The notes under the pieces are model-generated. The model was not told where the DNA came from. It did no database searches and saw nothing but the letters and a program-made list of their open reading frames with translations. Both the position numbers and the translations under genes were made by a program. Below, one piece after another: positions 1 to 8,220 of a stretch of DNA of 43,352 nucleotides (position 1 is its first letter; each line of letters opens with the position of its first letter). The stretch is from positions 36,056-79,407 of the forward strand of contig CACZYC010000022.1 of NCBI GenBank assembly GCA_902785365.1, in the 5' to 3' direction. This DNA is from an uncultured Ruminococcus sp. GTDB taxonomy: Bacteria > Bacillota > Clostridia > Oscillospirales > Acutalibacteraceae.

Positions 1-113
1 CCCGTACAAAATATAGTCGTCTCGCTTCGCCCTTGGAGCGGGCTTGCGACACTCCTTATTTTGCACAGCGCTTTTGCTCCCTTCATCAGCCACTGGCGGC
101 GGTCGCAACGCTA

Positions 114-294
114 CCTTTCGAATCCATCCTTATTTTTTCTGCGAAAAAAGTGGGAGAGGATTGCTGTGTGTGTAATGTGAAGTGTTACATCTCGTTTGTT
201 GCGGCGTGTGCACAGCTAGATGTTCTGCAGTCCCAACGGGCTAAAAATGCTCCGCTGGAGCATTTTCTTGACGCCCTTTCGAATCCATCCTCTC
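114..294. repeat. Scattered copies of the tRNA-Tyr 3' end
   Basis: The 340 bases before the tRNAs hold no credible gene. They contain short fragments matching the 3' end of the neighbouring tRNA-Tyr. TTCGAATCCATCCT at 117-130 and TTCGAATCCATCCTCTC at 279-295 read on the plus strand, opposite to the intact tRNA. GTGGGAGAGGAT at 150-161 reads in the same sense as the tRNA complement at 343-354. Small GC-rich hairpins lie between them. They look like debris of recombination or integration at the tRNA gene. Confidence 0.5.
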
Positions 295-314
295 TTTTTC
301 CACGCAACAAAAAA

Positions 315-340
315 GGCATCCATACGGATGCCTTTTTTGT
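315..340 (-). terminator. Intrinsic terminator after the tRNA pair
   Basis: A 7-bp perfect stem GGCATCC/GGATGCC with loop ATAC lies at 315-332, flanked by an A-run on the left and a T-run on the right. It can act in both directions. It sits just downstream of the leftward-transcribed tRNA-Tyr. Confidence 0.75.
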
Positions 341-425
341 TGGTGGGAGAGGATGGATTCGAACCATCGAAGGTAATACCAACAGATTTACAGTCTGCCC
401 CCTTTGGCCACTCGGGAACTCTCCC
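341..425 (-). tRNA. tRNA-Tyr (GTA)
   Basis: Read on the minus strand, the acceptor GGGAGAG pairs with CTCTCCC followed by A and an encoded CCA. The D-arm CCCGAGTGGCC, the long variable arm of a class II tRNA, the anticodon loop CTGTAAA with GTA, and the T-arm GGTTCGAATCC are all present. The length of about 85 nt is as expected for bacterial tRNA-Tyr. It is transcribed together with tRNA-Thr 27 bases upstream. Confidence 0.95.
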
Positions 426-452
426 ACATATTATTTTGTATAAACAAAAAAA

Positions 453-528
453 TGGAGCTGGTGGACGGACTTGAACCCCCGACCTGCTGATTACAAATCA
501 GCTGCTCTACCAACTGAGCTACACCAGC
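453..528 (-). tRNA. tRNA-Thr (TGT)
   Basis: On the minus strand the acceptor GCTGGTG pairs with CACCAGC, followed by T and encoded CCA. The D-arm is AGCTCAGTTGGTAGAGC, the anticodon loop TTTGTAA gives TGT (threonine), and the T-arm GGGGGTTCAAGTCC is standard. Length is 76 nt. It is the first gene of the two-tRNA unit. Confidence 0.95.
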
Positions 529-543
529 GTTTACAGCTTGACT

Positions 544-572
544 ATAATATCATAATTCGGACTTTATGTCAA
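544..572 (-). promoter_or_regulatory. Promoter of the tRNA-Thr/tRNA-Tyr unit
   Basis: Reading leftward, a perfect -35 TTGACA (572-567) is followed after 17 bases by -10 TATTAT (549-544), 16 bases before the tRNA-Thr 5' end. A strong consensus promoter fits a stable RNA unit. Confidence 0.75.
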
Positions 573-623
573 TATATTTAGCGAAATTTTTTAAAATTCC
601 TCACTGTTCCGTTATATTTTTTA

Positions 624-652
624 TTGTCATTCTGTCCGATATGTGGTAAAAT
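624..652 (+). promoter_or_regulatory. lepA promoter
   Basis: -35 TTGTCA (624-629), 17-base spacer and -10 TAAAAT (647-652) lie about 35 bases before the lepA start. A GGTAAAA...TTTTACC inverted repeat (645-651 and 667-673) overlaps the -10 and could be a small leader hairpin. Confidence 0.65.
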
Positions 653-686
653 ATTATTCGCAAAATTTTTACCACAGGTGATTTGA

Positions 687-2498
687 TTGAAATTTGAACA
701 AGATAAAATCAGAAATTTCTCAATAATAGCTCATATAGACCACGGCAAAAGTACACTCGCCGACCGTATTTTGGAGCTCACCAAGAGTGTAGCGGTGCGT
801 GATATGGAAGCTCAGATTCTTGATGATATGGAACTTGAGCGCGAGCGCGGAATTACAATCAAAGCCCGCGCGGTTACTACCGTTTATCACGCTGACGACG
901 GTGAGGATTATCTCTTTAACCTCATTGATACACCGGGACACGTTGATTTTAACTATGAGGTCAGCCGCAGCCTTGCCGCGTGCGAGGGCGCTGTGCTTAT
1001 TGTCGACGCGTCGCAGGGAATAGAGGCTCAGACTTTAGCTAACACATATCTGGCGGTAGACAGCGGACTTGAAATTGTCCCTGTTCTCAACAAGATTGAC
1101 CTTGTCTCTGCCGACCCCGACAGAGTCAGCAAGGAGATTGAGGACGTAATCGGTATCCCCGCCGAGGACGCGCCCCGAATTTCGGCGAAGCAAGGCATAA
1201 ATATCCACGATGTTCTGGAGAAAATAGTGACTGATATCCCCGCTCCTACGGGTGATGTTGACGCTCCTTTGCGCGGTCTGATATTCGACAGCTACTATGA
1301 CAGCTACAAGGGCGTAATAATCTATGTGCGCCTTATGGAGGGCAAAATTAAAAACGGCGATGAGTTTCAGCTTATGGCGACAGGCTCTAAATTCAATGTT
1401 GTGGAGTGCGGACTTATGCACGCCACATCTATGGAGAACACGGGCGAGCTCAAAGCGGGAGAAGTAGGCTATATCGCCGCTTCGATAAAGTCATTGTCAG
1501 ACGCTCAGGTTGGTGACACAATTACGCTTTCCTCAAATCCCGCGGAAGAACCGCTCCCCGGTTACAGAGAAGCTCAGTCAATGGTATTCTGCGGAATTTA
1601 TCCCGTTGACGGAGCCCGTTACGGCGATCTCAAGGACGCTCTCGAAAAGCTTAAGCTAAACGACGCTTCCCTTACTTTTGAGCCGGAAACTTCGGTTGCT
1701 TTGGGCTTTGGATATCGTTGCGGTTTTTTAGGGCTTCTGCATATGGAAATAATCCAGGAGCGCCTGGAGCGTGAGTACAACCTCGACCTCATTACAACTG
1801 CTCCCAGCGTAATTTATAAACTTCACATGAATGACGGAAGCGTTATGAACATAGACAACCCGACGAACTATCCCGACCCGACGTTGATAGCCGAGGCGGA
1901 GGAACCCATGACGGACGCTCACATATATTCGCCCGCGGACTATGTTGGTAACATTATGGAGTTATGTCAGGACAGACGCGGCGTGTTTGTCAGTATGGAC
2001 TATATAGATTCCGACCGTGTTGATATACACTACAAGCTGCCGCTTGCCGAGATTATCTATGACTTCTTTGATACTCTCAAATCCCGAACACGCGGTTACG
2101 CTTCGTTTGACTATGAGCTTGACGAGTATGTAAAGAGTGACCTTGTGAAGCTCGATATAATGCTCAACGGTGAGATTGTTGACGCGTTAAGCTTCATTAT
2201 CCACAAGGACAAAGCATATCCCAGAGCCCGCAAAATGGCTGAAAAGCTCAAAGAAAAAATACCGCGTCAGCTCTTTGAGATTCCCGTTCAGGCTTGTATC
2301 GGCGGAAAGATTATCGCCCGAGAAACCGTTAAAGCTATGCGCAAGGACGTTCTTGCCAAGTGTTACGGCGGCGATATCAGCCGTAAGAAAAAGCTCCTCG
2401 AAAAACAGAAAGAGGGTAAAAAGCGTATGCGTCAGCTTGGTTCTGTCGAAGTGCCGCAGGAAGCGTTTATGGCTGTGCTCAAACTTGATACAGATTAG
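687..2498 (+). CDS. lepA: Elongation factor 4 (LepA)
   Basis: LepA is a ribosome-dependent GTPase that acts on stalled or mistranslocated elongating ribosomes in the cytoplasm. The 603-residue length is normal for the family. Visible GTPase motifs are the P-loop AHIDHGKST near residue 15, switch I with the RGITIKA stretch, DTPGH, and NKID. The LepA-specific C-terminus is present, including the basic tail with a [25 protein letters not shown] segment. The start is TTG at 687, placed 6 bases after an AGGTG ribosome site; it gives the family N-terminus [20 protein letters not shown]. It is a single-gene unit with its own promoter and terminator. hemN, often next to lepA in Firmicutes, is absent here. 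Confidence 0.98.
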   Translation: MKFEQDKIRNFSIIAHIDHGKSTLADRILELTKSVAVRDMEAQILDDMELERERGITIKARAVTTVYHADDGEDYLFNLIDTPGHVDFNYEVSRSLAACEGAVLIVDASQGIEAQTLANTYLAVDSGLEIVPVLNKIDLVSADPDRVSKEIEDVIGIPAEDAPRISAKQGINIHDVLEKIVTDIPAPTGDVDAPLRGLIFDSYYDSYKGVIIYVRLMEGKIKNGDEFQLMATGSKFNVVECGLMHATSMENTGELKAGEVGYIAASIKSLSDAQVGDTITLSSNPAEEPLPGYREAQSMVFCGIYPVDGARYGDLKDALEKLKLNDASLTFEPETSVALGFGYRCGFLGLLHMEIIQERLEREYNLDLITTAPSVIYKLHMNDGSVMNIDNPTNYPDPTLIAEAEEPMTDAHIYSPADYVGNIMELCQDRRGVFVSMDYIDSDRVDIHYKLPLAEIIYDFFDTLKSRTRGYASFDYELDEYVKSDLVKLDIMLNGEIVDALSFIIHKDKAYPRARKMAEKLKEKIPRQLFEIPVQACIGGKIIARETVKAMRKDVLAKCYGGDISRKKKLLEKQKEGKKRMRQLGSVEVPQEAFMAVLKLDTD

Positions 2499-2502
2499 TT
2501 AT

Positions 2503-2535
2503 AAAAGGATTGCTTGCGCAGTCCTTTTATGTTTT
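2503..2535 (+). terminator. lepA terminator
   Basis: An 11-bp stem AAAAGGATTGC/GCAGTCCTTTT (one G-T pair) with loop TTGC spans 2503-2528 and is followed by a T-rich stretch. It starts five bases after the lepA stop. Confidence 0.8.
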
Positions 2536-2679
2536 GTGTTGTCATACTGTACAAATTGTATAGTGAAAATTTGTGAAGTATTTTGCGATGATTTTATTAT
2601 TTTATACTCTTTATACGTCTAAGATATGTTATAATAAATATGTATTATGTTTTATTTTGGCTTTCCAGGAGGAAATAGT

Positions 2680-5544
2680 ATGAAAAATAACTCTAATAAA
2701 ATCAGAATTATTGCTTCAGTTTTTCTTTGTCTTGCGTTATTAGTACAGTCAACTGTAGTTTTCGCAGAGGGCAAGGGAACAATTGAAGAACCTGATGAGA
2801 AATTAGTCGGAGAGTATGTCGAGGGTGAGGCTGTTGTGCTTCTCAACGACAATGCTGATTCAAAATATATTACCAAATCCAAGGCTCATGAAGCTTACGG
2901 TGAAGGCAAAGCGATAAAAGAATCGAGCTCTATAACAGGCAAAAACGGAAAGAAAGCTAAATTTGTTACCGTTAAAGCCAAGGGTGAGTCAACCGAACAG
3001 CTTATCAGCGAACTCAAGAATAACAGCGCGGTTAAGTGTGTATGTCCTAACTCTATCAAGCGCAAGGCTTCGATTACAAATGACTCATATTCCGATTTTC
3101 AATGGGCTCTTGACAACACAGGACAAAACGGCGGAAAAGCGGGCGCGGACACAAACCCCGAGTCGCTTTGGCCTGTCGCCCAAAAATCACCTAAAGAAGC
3201 TATTGTAGCTGTACTCGACACAGGTATTGACTATTATCACGAGGATTTAAAAAATATTCTTTGGACTAATCCCTACGGCTCAAAGCTTCCCGGAATCCAC
3301 GGATATGACTTTTCGGGCGATATAGCCGACCACTCACCTTATGATAACGACGGTCACGGCTCTCACGTTGCGGGTATCATCGCGGGACAGGCTGACAACG
3401 GTATCGGAATCAGCGGTATTAATAAGAGTAATGTTAAAATAATGGCTCTGAAGTTCCTGGATTCCGAAGGTGAGGGGACATTCAGCGGAGAGATTGATGC
3501 TTTCAGCTATATTGAGGACGCGTGCAGACTCGGCGCTAACATTAAAGCCGTTAACTGTTCTTATGGCGGCTTGTCAGACATTAACGAAAAGAGAATGTAC
3601 GACGAGATTTTTGACACTTTAGGCAGTTACGGAGTGGTTACATGTATCGCTTCGGGTAATGAGTCACTTAATATTGATAATATCCGTACAGCTTCAGCCC
3701 CTGACTTTAAGGGCTCGCATACTTATTACCTGCCTGCCGAGACAGACAGCGACTATGCCCTTACGGTAGCGGCATATGACGAGAATGACAACGTAGCTAA
3801 GTTTTCTAATGTTGGTCAGTGTGTAGATATCGCGGCGCCGGGAACAAGCATTTTATCAACGGTAAGCTTCAACTGCTTTAATCCATCTCTGTATAATGAG
3901 ACTCAGAAAAGTCAGCTTTGTAAATATTTTGAGAATTATGAGAAAGGCACTCCCGCTGAATTTGGTAAACCTGTTTTATATAATAATACAACAGCCGCTA
4001 TCGAAACAGACACGGCGAACTGCTTTACAAGCCACAAGGCTATTGTAATTAAATCTTCCGCATCCGGTACGGGAAAAAAGAAACTCATTTTTGAGTTTCC
4101 GTATACAATAGATAACATTTATCAGGATTATAAAATCAGCTTTATGCTGAAAGTGTCAGGTAAACTGGGCACATGCAGTTTTAATGATGTTAGCGGAACC
4201 TTTAATACAGCTAGCAAATACGAGGGTATTTTGAATAACGGATGGGCATGGAATGTCGACGGAGATGATTCGTGGTGTCATTTTGAAGTAACGAACATTT
4301 CCACATGGCTTAATTCCACGAGCCGTAAACTTGTATTTTATTTTGAGACAGAGGGCTCGGTCGCGATTGACGATCTCGCTATCGGCGTCCAGGGAGCCGA
4401 CGAGGATGATTACGGCAAGTATGAATTCTACCCCGGCACATCTATGGCAACTCCTTATGTTGCGGGCGCTGTTGCGCTTATCTCAAATGTTCGCCCTGAA
4501 TTTGACGCGTATGATCTTTGCAGAGCTATTGAAAATACAGGAAGAGTTTCGTCCTCATTCGTCGGTAAGACCGAAAACGGAAAAGTTCTTTCTCTTGACA
4601 AAATAATTGATTATGTGCCTCCGCTTGAGGGGAAAACCGGCAAGTGCAAATGGAGCTATGATCAGTACACCGAAACACTTACACTGTCGGGCAGCGGAGC
4701 GACTGACAATTACAGCTACTCATTCGATCCCGTTACAGGCGAGCACTACCGCTCTGTTCCGTGGTCGGAAGTAGCTACGGATATTAAGAAGGTTGTTGTC
4801 AACAAGGGTGTTACAGCCATTGGCGACGGATGCTTCGCGGGCTGCACAAGTCTGAATGAAGTTACCTTGCCTCAGACATTAACATCAATAGGGAAATACG
4901 CTTTCTTTGACACTAATATGGACAGCATAACTCTTACCGATAATATCACATCAATCAAGAGAAGCGCGCTAGGATACTATATAAGCTATGGAATCACAAG
5001 CTGTAATGAAGTGTTAAACAATATGTTTACTATTTACGCTTATACAGGCTCTAAAACCGCCGCCACTCTGAAGTCAAACGGAACCAGCTATAAAAGTCTG
5101 GGAGGACTTACGCTTTCCAAGTACTCCGCTTCGCTCTATGCGAAGGGTACAACCACAATAAAGCCTGTATTGAAAAACATAAGCAATACTACTACTTACT
5201 CAAGTTCCAATTCCAAGATTGCCAAGGTAAGTTCATCGGGAAAAGTAACCGCCGTCAAGAAAGGCACCGCGAATATTACAGTCAAGAACGGCAACCTGTC
5301 TCAGACATTCAAGGTTACAGTCAAAAATCCCAAGCTCAACGCTACCTCTTTGAAGCTCAAAAAGGGCAAGACGTTTAAGCTTAAGATTACAGGCAAGATA
5401 GGTAAAGCTACGTTCAAGTCTTCCAACAAGAAGATAGCCTCGGTAACAACTTCCGGCAAAATCAAAGCCAAACAGAAGGGTAAAGCTACTATCACCGTTA
5501 AGACAAACGGAATTACGCTCAAGTGTAAAGTGACTGTTAAATAA
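2680..5544 (+). CDS. Secreted subtilisin-like protease with BspA-like and Ig-like (Big_2) tail
   Basis: A secreted S8 serine protease of 954 residues. The ATG at 2680 is preferred over an upstream start at 2647 because AGGAGG (2667-2672) sits 7 bases before it and a clean signal peptide follows (residues 1-29, ending VVFA). A propeptide-like region spans about 35-125. The catalytic triad is visible: D180 in LDTGID, H226 in GHGSHVAG, S588 in GTSMATP, with oxyanion N327 in ASGN. Between the AAPGTS strand (about 390) and GTSMA an extra block of roughly 185 residues is inserted, with a jelly-roll-like pattern ending VAIDDLAIGV. After the protease come a short BspA-like leucine-rich segment (about 700-760) and two Big_2-like Lys/Thr-rich repeats at the C-terminus. 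It probably acts on or outside the cell wall. There is no LPXTG or dockerin motif, so anchoring is unknown. Confidence 0.93.
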   Translation: MKNNSNKIRIIASVFLCLALLVQSTVVFAEGKGTIEEPDEKLVGEYVEGEAVVLLNDNADSKYITKSKAHEAYGEGKAIKESSSITGKNGKKAKFVTVKAKGESTEQLISELKNNSAVKCVCPNSIKRKASITNDSYSDFQWALDNTGQNGGKAGADTNPESLWPVAQKSPKEAIVAVLDTGIDYYHEDLKNILWTNPYGSKLPGIHGYDFSGDIADHSPYDNDGHGSHVAGIIAGQADNGIGISGINKSNVKIMALKFLDSEGEGTFSGEIDAFSYIEDACRLGANIKAVNCSYGGLSDINEKRMYDEIFDTLGSYGVVTCIASGNESLNIDNIRTASAPDFKGSHTYYLPAETDSDYALTVAAYDENDNVAKFSNVGQCVDIAAPGTSILSTVSFNCFNPSLYNETQKSQLCKYFENYEKGTPAEFGKPVLYNNTTAAIETDTANCFTSHKAIVIKSSASGTGKKKLIFEFPYTIDNIYQDYKISFMLKVSGKLGTCSFNDVSGTFNTASKYEGILNNGWAWNVDGDDSWCHFEVTNISTWLNSTSRKLVFYFETEGSVAIDDLAIGVQGADEDDYGKYEFYPGTSMATPYVAGAVALISNVRPEFDAYDLCRAIENTGRVSSSFVGKTENGKVLSLDKIIDYVPPLEGKTGKCKWSYDQYTETLTLSGSGATDNYSYSFDPVTGEHYRSVPWSEVATDIKKVVVNKGVTAIGDGCFAGCTSLNEVTLPQTLTSIGKYAFFDTNMDSITLTDNITSIKRSALGYYISYGITSCNEVLNNMFTIYAYTGSKTAATLKSNGTSYKSLGGLTLSKYSASLYAKGTTTIKPVLKNISNTTTYSSSNSKIAKVSSSGKVTAVKKGTANITVKNGNLSQTFKVTVKNPKLNATSLKLKKGKTFKLKITGKIGKATFKSSNKKIASVTTSGKIKAKQKGKATITVKTNGITLKCKVTVK

Positions 5545-5550
5545 AGATTA

Positions 5551-5577
5551 AAAGGACTGCTTCGGCAGTCCTTTTTT
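5551..5577. terminator. Bidirectional terminator between subtilase and spmB
   Basis: A 10-bp stem AAAGGACTGC/GCAGTCCTTT with a TTCG tetraloop is flanked by A-rich and T-rich runs. It lies between two converging genes and can serve both. Confidence 0.85.
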
Positions 5578-5594
5578 AGCGGGAATCTGAAAAA

Positions 5595-6101
5595 TTATAA
5601 AAACATCCTCACTGTCAGCACTGCTGTGACGGCGGCGGTAAGGTCCGCCGCCAGCGCGGAAATCAAAGTGTGGCGCGTCTTTTTTACTTTTACGCTGCCA
5701 AAATAAATCGCTATCGCGTAGAAGGTAGTTTCGGTAGAGCCTGCCAGCACGGAAGCGACCTTGCCCGCAAAGCTGTCGGGTCCGATGTCTTTGTAAATGT
5801 TTGTCAGAAGTGCCGTGGAACCTCCGCCCGATATCGGACGCAGAAGCACCATCGGGACTATCTCTTTAGGAAAACCGAACGAGTCCGCCAAAGGAGTAAT
5901 CATTTCGCAAAGCATATCTGTGAATCCGCTCGCTTTGAGCATATCTACTGCTACAATAAGCCCCACTAGTGTTGGGGCAATTTTAATTAAAACCCTTATT
6001 CCGTCTTTTGCTCCCGCCACAAACGCGTCAAAAAGCGGAACTTTTTTTACCCAGCCGAAAACTACCGTAACAGCGATAAACAGAGGCATAATTATTTCCA
6101 T
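5595..6101 (-). CDS. spmB: Spore maturation protein B
   Basis: SpmB is a polytopic membrane protein needed, together with SpmA, for full dehydration of the spore core. The 168 residues match the family length and show several hydrophobic helices, the signature LLRPISGGGSTALL near residue 85 and the GSTETTFYAIAIYFG stretch near 120 of the nucleoside-recognition (Gate) fold. It follows spmA with only one base between the spmA stop and its own ATG, so translation is probably coupled. It ends at the shared bidirectional terminator. Confidence 0.95.
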   Translation of the reverse strand: MEIIMPLFIAVTVVFGWVKKVPLFDAFVAGAKDGIRVLIKIAPTLVGLIVAVDMLKASGFTDMLCEMITPLADSFGFPKEIVPMVLLRPISGGGSTALLTNIYKDIGPDSFAGKVASVLAGSTETTFYAIAIYFGSVKVKKTRHTLISALAADLTAAVTAVLTVRMFL

Positions 6102-6102
6102 G

Positions 6103-6672
6103 CTACTGCCTCAAAAGCTTTGACAGCGCCAGCCCGACAGTCAGAGCGCAGGCTGAGCTTATCCATACGCAAGGCAAAATATCAAACGGAGCAGAGCTTC
6201 CGTAGCTTTGCCGCAGCGTCCCTACCATAGTCGGCATAATCTGAATTGACGCGGTGTTCATAACCACAAACGTAACCATATCGTCGCTCGCTTTTTCATC
6301 ACTGTTATTAAGCTTATGAAGCTCTCCCATCGCCGAAAGACCGAACGGCGTCGCTGCGTTGCCGAGCCCGAGGAGATTCGCGCTGACGTTCATACTTATG
6401 TAATCCAGAGCCTTGCTGTCTTTTTGGACGTTTTTGAAAAGCTTTTTCAAAACAGGGGAGAGAGCTCTTCCTATAACTCTTGTGAATCCGCCTCGGGACG
6501 CTATCTCCATTATCCCCGACCACAAAAGCATCATTCCTGCCATAGTGGTAAGCAGGCTGACACTGTCCTTGGCGCCGTCTATAACCGCGTCAGCTAAGTT
6601 TGAACCGTTGCCGGTCGCAATCCCGAAAACTACGGATATTATTATAATCGTCCCGAAAATGTAATTTAGCAT
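6103..6672 (-). CDS. spmA: Spore maturation protein A
   Basis: Partner of SpmB in spore core dehydration. The chosen ATG at 6672 gives the family N-terminus MLNYIFG and has AAAGGGA seven bases upstream; a longer reading from 6744 would run through the divergent promoter and has no ribosome site. The 189-residue product has repeated membrane helices, the conserved NLLGLGNAATPFG segment near residue 100, and a Gate-type ending. It is the first gene of the two-gene spmA-spmB unit, divergent from the AbrB-like gene. Confidence 0.94.
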   Translation of the reverse strand: MLNYIFGTIIIISVVFGIATGNGSNLADAVIDGAKDSVSLLTTMAGMMLLWSGIMEIASRGGFTRVIGRALSPVLKKLFKNVQKDSKALDYISMNVSANLLGLGNAATPFGLSAMGELHKLNNSDEKASDDMVTFVVMNTASIQIMPTMVGTLRQSYGSSAPFDILPCVWISSACALTVGLALSKLLRQ

Positions 6673-6715
6673 ATTTTGTCCCTTTGTGAAAAATATTCTC
6701 ATATATTGTAAACCG

Positions 6716-6744
6716 TTGACATTATTACCAACATTTGGTAACAT
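6716..6744 (+). promoter_or_regulatory. Promoter with an operator dyad between -35 and -10
   Basis: TTGACA (6716-6721), 17-base spacer and TAACAT (6739-6744) precede the AbrB-like gene. A perfect dyad TTACCAA-CAT-TTGGTAA (6725-6741) fills the spacer and runs into the -10, so a bound protein would block polymerase. The 94-base gap is shared with divergent spmA, so the site may affect both. Confidence 0.65.
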
Positions 6745-6766
6745 ATTGTCGAAAGGAGTTTTTGAT

Positions 6767-7003
6767 ATGATTTACAAAACATATAAACCCATTGACCCTG
6801 TAGGAAGAATTGTTATCCCGAAGGATTTTCGAGACGCTGTCGGATTCAGCGAGGGAGAGGACCTCTTGATTGAGGTGGAGGAAGGAAGAATTGTGCTCTC
6901 AAAAGCCGAGCAAACATGTATTTTTTGCGAAAATACCTCGGGACTCAAAAGCTACAAGGGAAAAACAGTGTGCGAAAACTGTATAAAAGCCCTCAATAGC
7001 TGA
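6767..7003 (+). CDS. AbrB/SpoVT-type regulator with C-terminal zinc ribbon
   Basis: A 78-residue DNA-binding regulator. Residues 1-48 show the swapped-hairpin AbrB signature (DPVGRIVIPKDFRDAVGF, then GEDLLIEVEEGRIVLSK). Residues 50-75 carry two CxxC pairs (CIFC and CENC), an added zinc ribbon. The ATG at 6767 follows GAAAGGAG by 8 bases; an earlier in-frame start at 6686 would lie before the promoter. AbrB-type proteins control transition-state and sporulation genes and often regulate themselves. The operator-like dyad directly upstream and divergent spmA suggest the same here, as inference. Confidence 0.88.
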   Translation: MIYKTYKPIDPVGRIVIPKDFRDAVGFSEGEDLLIEVEEGRIVLSKAEQTCIFCENTSGLKSYKGKTVCENCIKALNS

Positions 7004-7010
7004 AAAACAC

Positions 7011-7040
7011 TTGACAAACTCAGATAATTTAGATTATATT
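7011..7040 (+). promoter_or_regulatory. Promoter of the dCMP deaminase gene
   Basis: TTGACA at 7011-7016 and a TATATT -10 at 7035-7040 (18-base spacer; TTATAT at 7034 gives 17), 25 bases before the ATG. It starts just after the stop of the AbrB-like gene. Confidence 0.65.
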
Positions 7041-7064
7041 AATATCATATAAGAGGTGATATTT

Positions 7065-7553
7065 ATGCCACGAATTGATAAGGAAAACTACTATCTTGAT
7101 ATAGCCGAGACCGTTCTGGAGCGCGGTACCTGTCTGCGCCGCAATTACGGCGCGATTATCGTGAAGAACGACCAGATTGTATCAACAGGCTATGTGGGCG
7201 CGCCCAGAGGCAGAAAGAACTGCTCTGATCTCGGTGTTTGTATCCGCGAGAAAATGAACGTTCAGAGAGGCACGCGCTATGAGCTGTGCCGCAGCGTTCA
7301 CGCCGAGGCCAACGCAATTATTCACGCTCCGCGCGAGCAGATGATCGGCGCAACGATGTATCTTGTCGGTAAGGAGTTCGGCTCGGGCGATTACGTCGAG
7401 AACGCCAACTCCTGCGCTATGTGCAAGCGTATGATAATTAATGCCGGTATTCAGCGCGTTGTAATCCGTAACACTAAGGAAAAGTTTACGGCGCTCTACG
7501 TTGAGGACTGGATTGTCGACGACGATTCTCTCGACGGAAAAGAAGGATATTAA
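7065..7553 (+). CDS. dCMP deaminase (ComEB-like cytidine/deoxycytidylate deaminase family)
   Basis: Converts dCMP to dUMP, feeding thymidylate synthesis, or a close relative of that family. The 162-residue protein shows the zinc and catalytic site: HAEAN near residue 82 (His ligand and catalytic Glu) and the CAMC pair near 113-116. The substrate-side segment TGYVGAPRGRKNCSD near 45 is typical of dCMP deaminases. The ATG at 7065 follows GAGGTGAT; a GTG nine bases earlier lies inside that ribosome site and is rejected. It is followed after 38 bases by the phosphopantetheinyl transferase gene. Confidence 0.92.
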   Translation: MPRIDKENYYLDIAETVLERGTCLRRNYGAIIVKNDQIVSTGYVGAPRGRKNCSDLGVCIREKMNVQRGTRYELCRSVHAEANAIIHAPREQMIGATMYLVGKEFGSGDYVENANSCAMCKRMIINAGIQRVVIRNTKEKFTALYVEDWIVDDDSLDGKEGY

Positions 7554-7557
7554 ACTC

Positions 7558-7591
7558 AAAAGGAGATGGGCGGGCATCCGCCCATTTTGTT
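7558..7591 (+). promoter_or_regulatory. Hairpin between Shine-Dalgarno and start codon
   Basis: AAAAGGAG (7558-7565) is followed at once by a perfect 8-bp stem ATGGGCGG/CCGCCCAT with loop GCAT (7566-7585), then TTTGTT and the ATG of the next gene at 7592. Linear SD-to-ATG distance is 26 bases, too far, but with the hairpin folded only 6 bases remain. The stem plus short T-rich tail could also act as a weak terminator for the deaminase gene. Confidence 0.6.
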
Positions 7592-8191
7592 ATGGTAAAA
7601 CTATTTATTCAAAACATAAATAATATTTCTATAAACGAATTAAACATCAGTAAGCTTTCGCCGTACCGTTACGAAAAATTCAACCGTATTATTGACGAAA
7701 AAAGCAAGCGCCAGTCACTCACGGCGGGGCTTATGCTGAATGAGTATATTTCTGATAAAGAAATAAAACTCAATGAATACGGCAAGCCTTATGTTGAGGA
7801 CGGAACGTATTTCAGCCTGTCTCACAGCGGTGATTATGTAGCGCTGGCTGTTTCGGATAGATACGAAGTCGGCTGTGATATCGAAAATTTAAGGGACTGT
7901 GAGTTCTCGCGTATGGGTAAAATTGTTTTCACCGACAATGAGCTCAGCGAGCTGGAAAGCAGCGGGAATAAACGCGAAAAATTCTTTGAGTTCTGGACAA
8001 AGAAAGAGGCATTTATAAAGTGTATAGGCGAGGGCTTTCATTATTCTCCCAAGTCTCTTGATTTAAGCGGGGGAAAGCCGTATGTAATACATAATAATAT
8101 AAAACACTTTTTTAAAGAATATATGCTCACTGGTTACAAAATAATGATATGCTCACAAGATACCGAATATGAAAAAGCGAACCTCCTGTAA
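7592..8191 (+). CDS. 4'-phosphopantetheinyl transferase (Sfp/AcpS superfamily)
   Basis: Transfers the phosphopantetheine arm of CoA to a serine of carrier proteins (fatty acid, polyketide or peptide synthases). The 199 residues include FSLSHSGDYVALAVS near 72-86, the Mg-binding VGCDIE near 94-99 and FWTKKEAFIKCIGEG near 132-146, the three Sfp motifs. The length is slightly shorter than Sfp, as in many gut Clostridia. No carrier protein or synthase gene is nearby. The start at 7592 has its ribosome site only if the preceding hairpin is looped out. Its stop lies inside its own terminator. Confidence 0.88.
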   Translation: MVKLFIQNINNISINELNISKLSPYRYEKFNRIIDEKSKRQSLTAGLMLNEYISDKEIKLNEYGKPYVEDGTYFSLSHSGDYVALAVSDRYEVGCDIENLRDCEFSRMGKIVFTDNELSELESSGNKREKFFEFWTKKEAFIKCIGEGFHYSPKSLDLSGGKPYVIHNNIKHFFKEYMLTGYKIMICSQDTEYEKANLL

Positions 8192-8212
8192 TAAAACAGG
8201 AGGTTTTGTTTT
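8180..8212 (+). terminator. Terminator overlapping the transferase stop
   Basis: A 9-bp stem AACCTCCTG/CAGGAGGTT (8180-8188 and 8197-8205) with an 8-base loop is followed by TTTGTTTTGG. The left arm encodes the last codons of the gene. Confidence 0.75.
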
Positions 8213-8220
8213 GGTTTTAT

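Noticed and set aside
33..474. Open frames on both strands over the tRNA region
   Set aside because: They run across two intact tRNA genes and tRNA fragments and have no ribosome sites; typical false frames.
720..2622. Several antisense or out-of-frame frames inside and after lepA
   Set aside because: Shadows of a certain gene; no ribosome sites, no protein-like composition.
5670..6664. Plus-strand frames opposite spmA and spmB
   Set aside because: Antisense to well-recognised genes.
6686..6766. N-terminal extension of the AbrB-like gene
   Set aside because: It would start before the promoter and operator, and ATG 6767 has a strong ribosome site.
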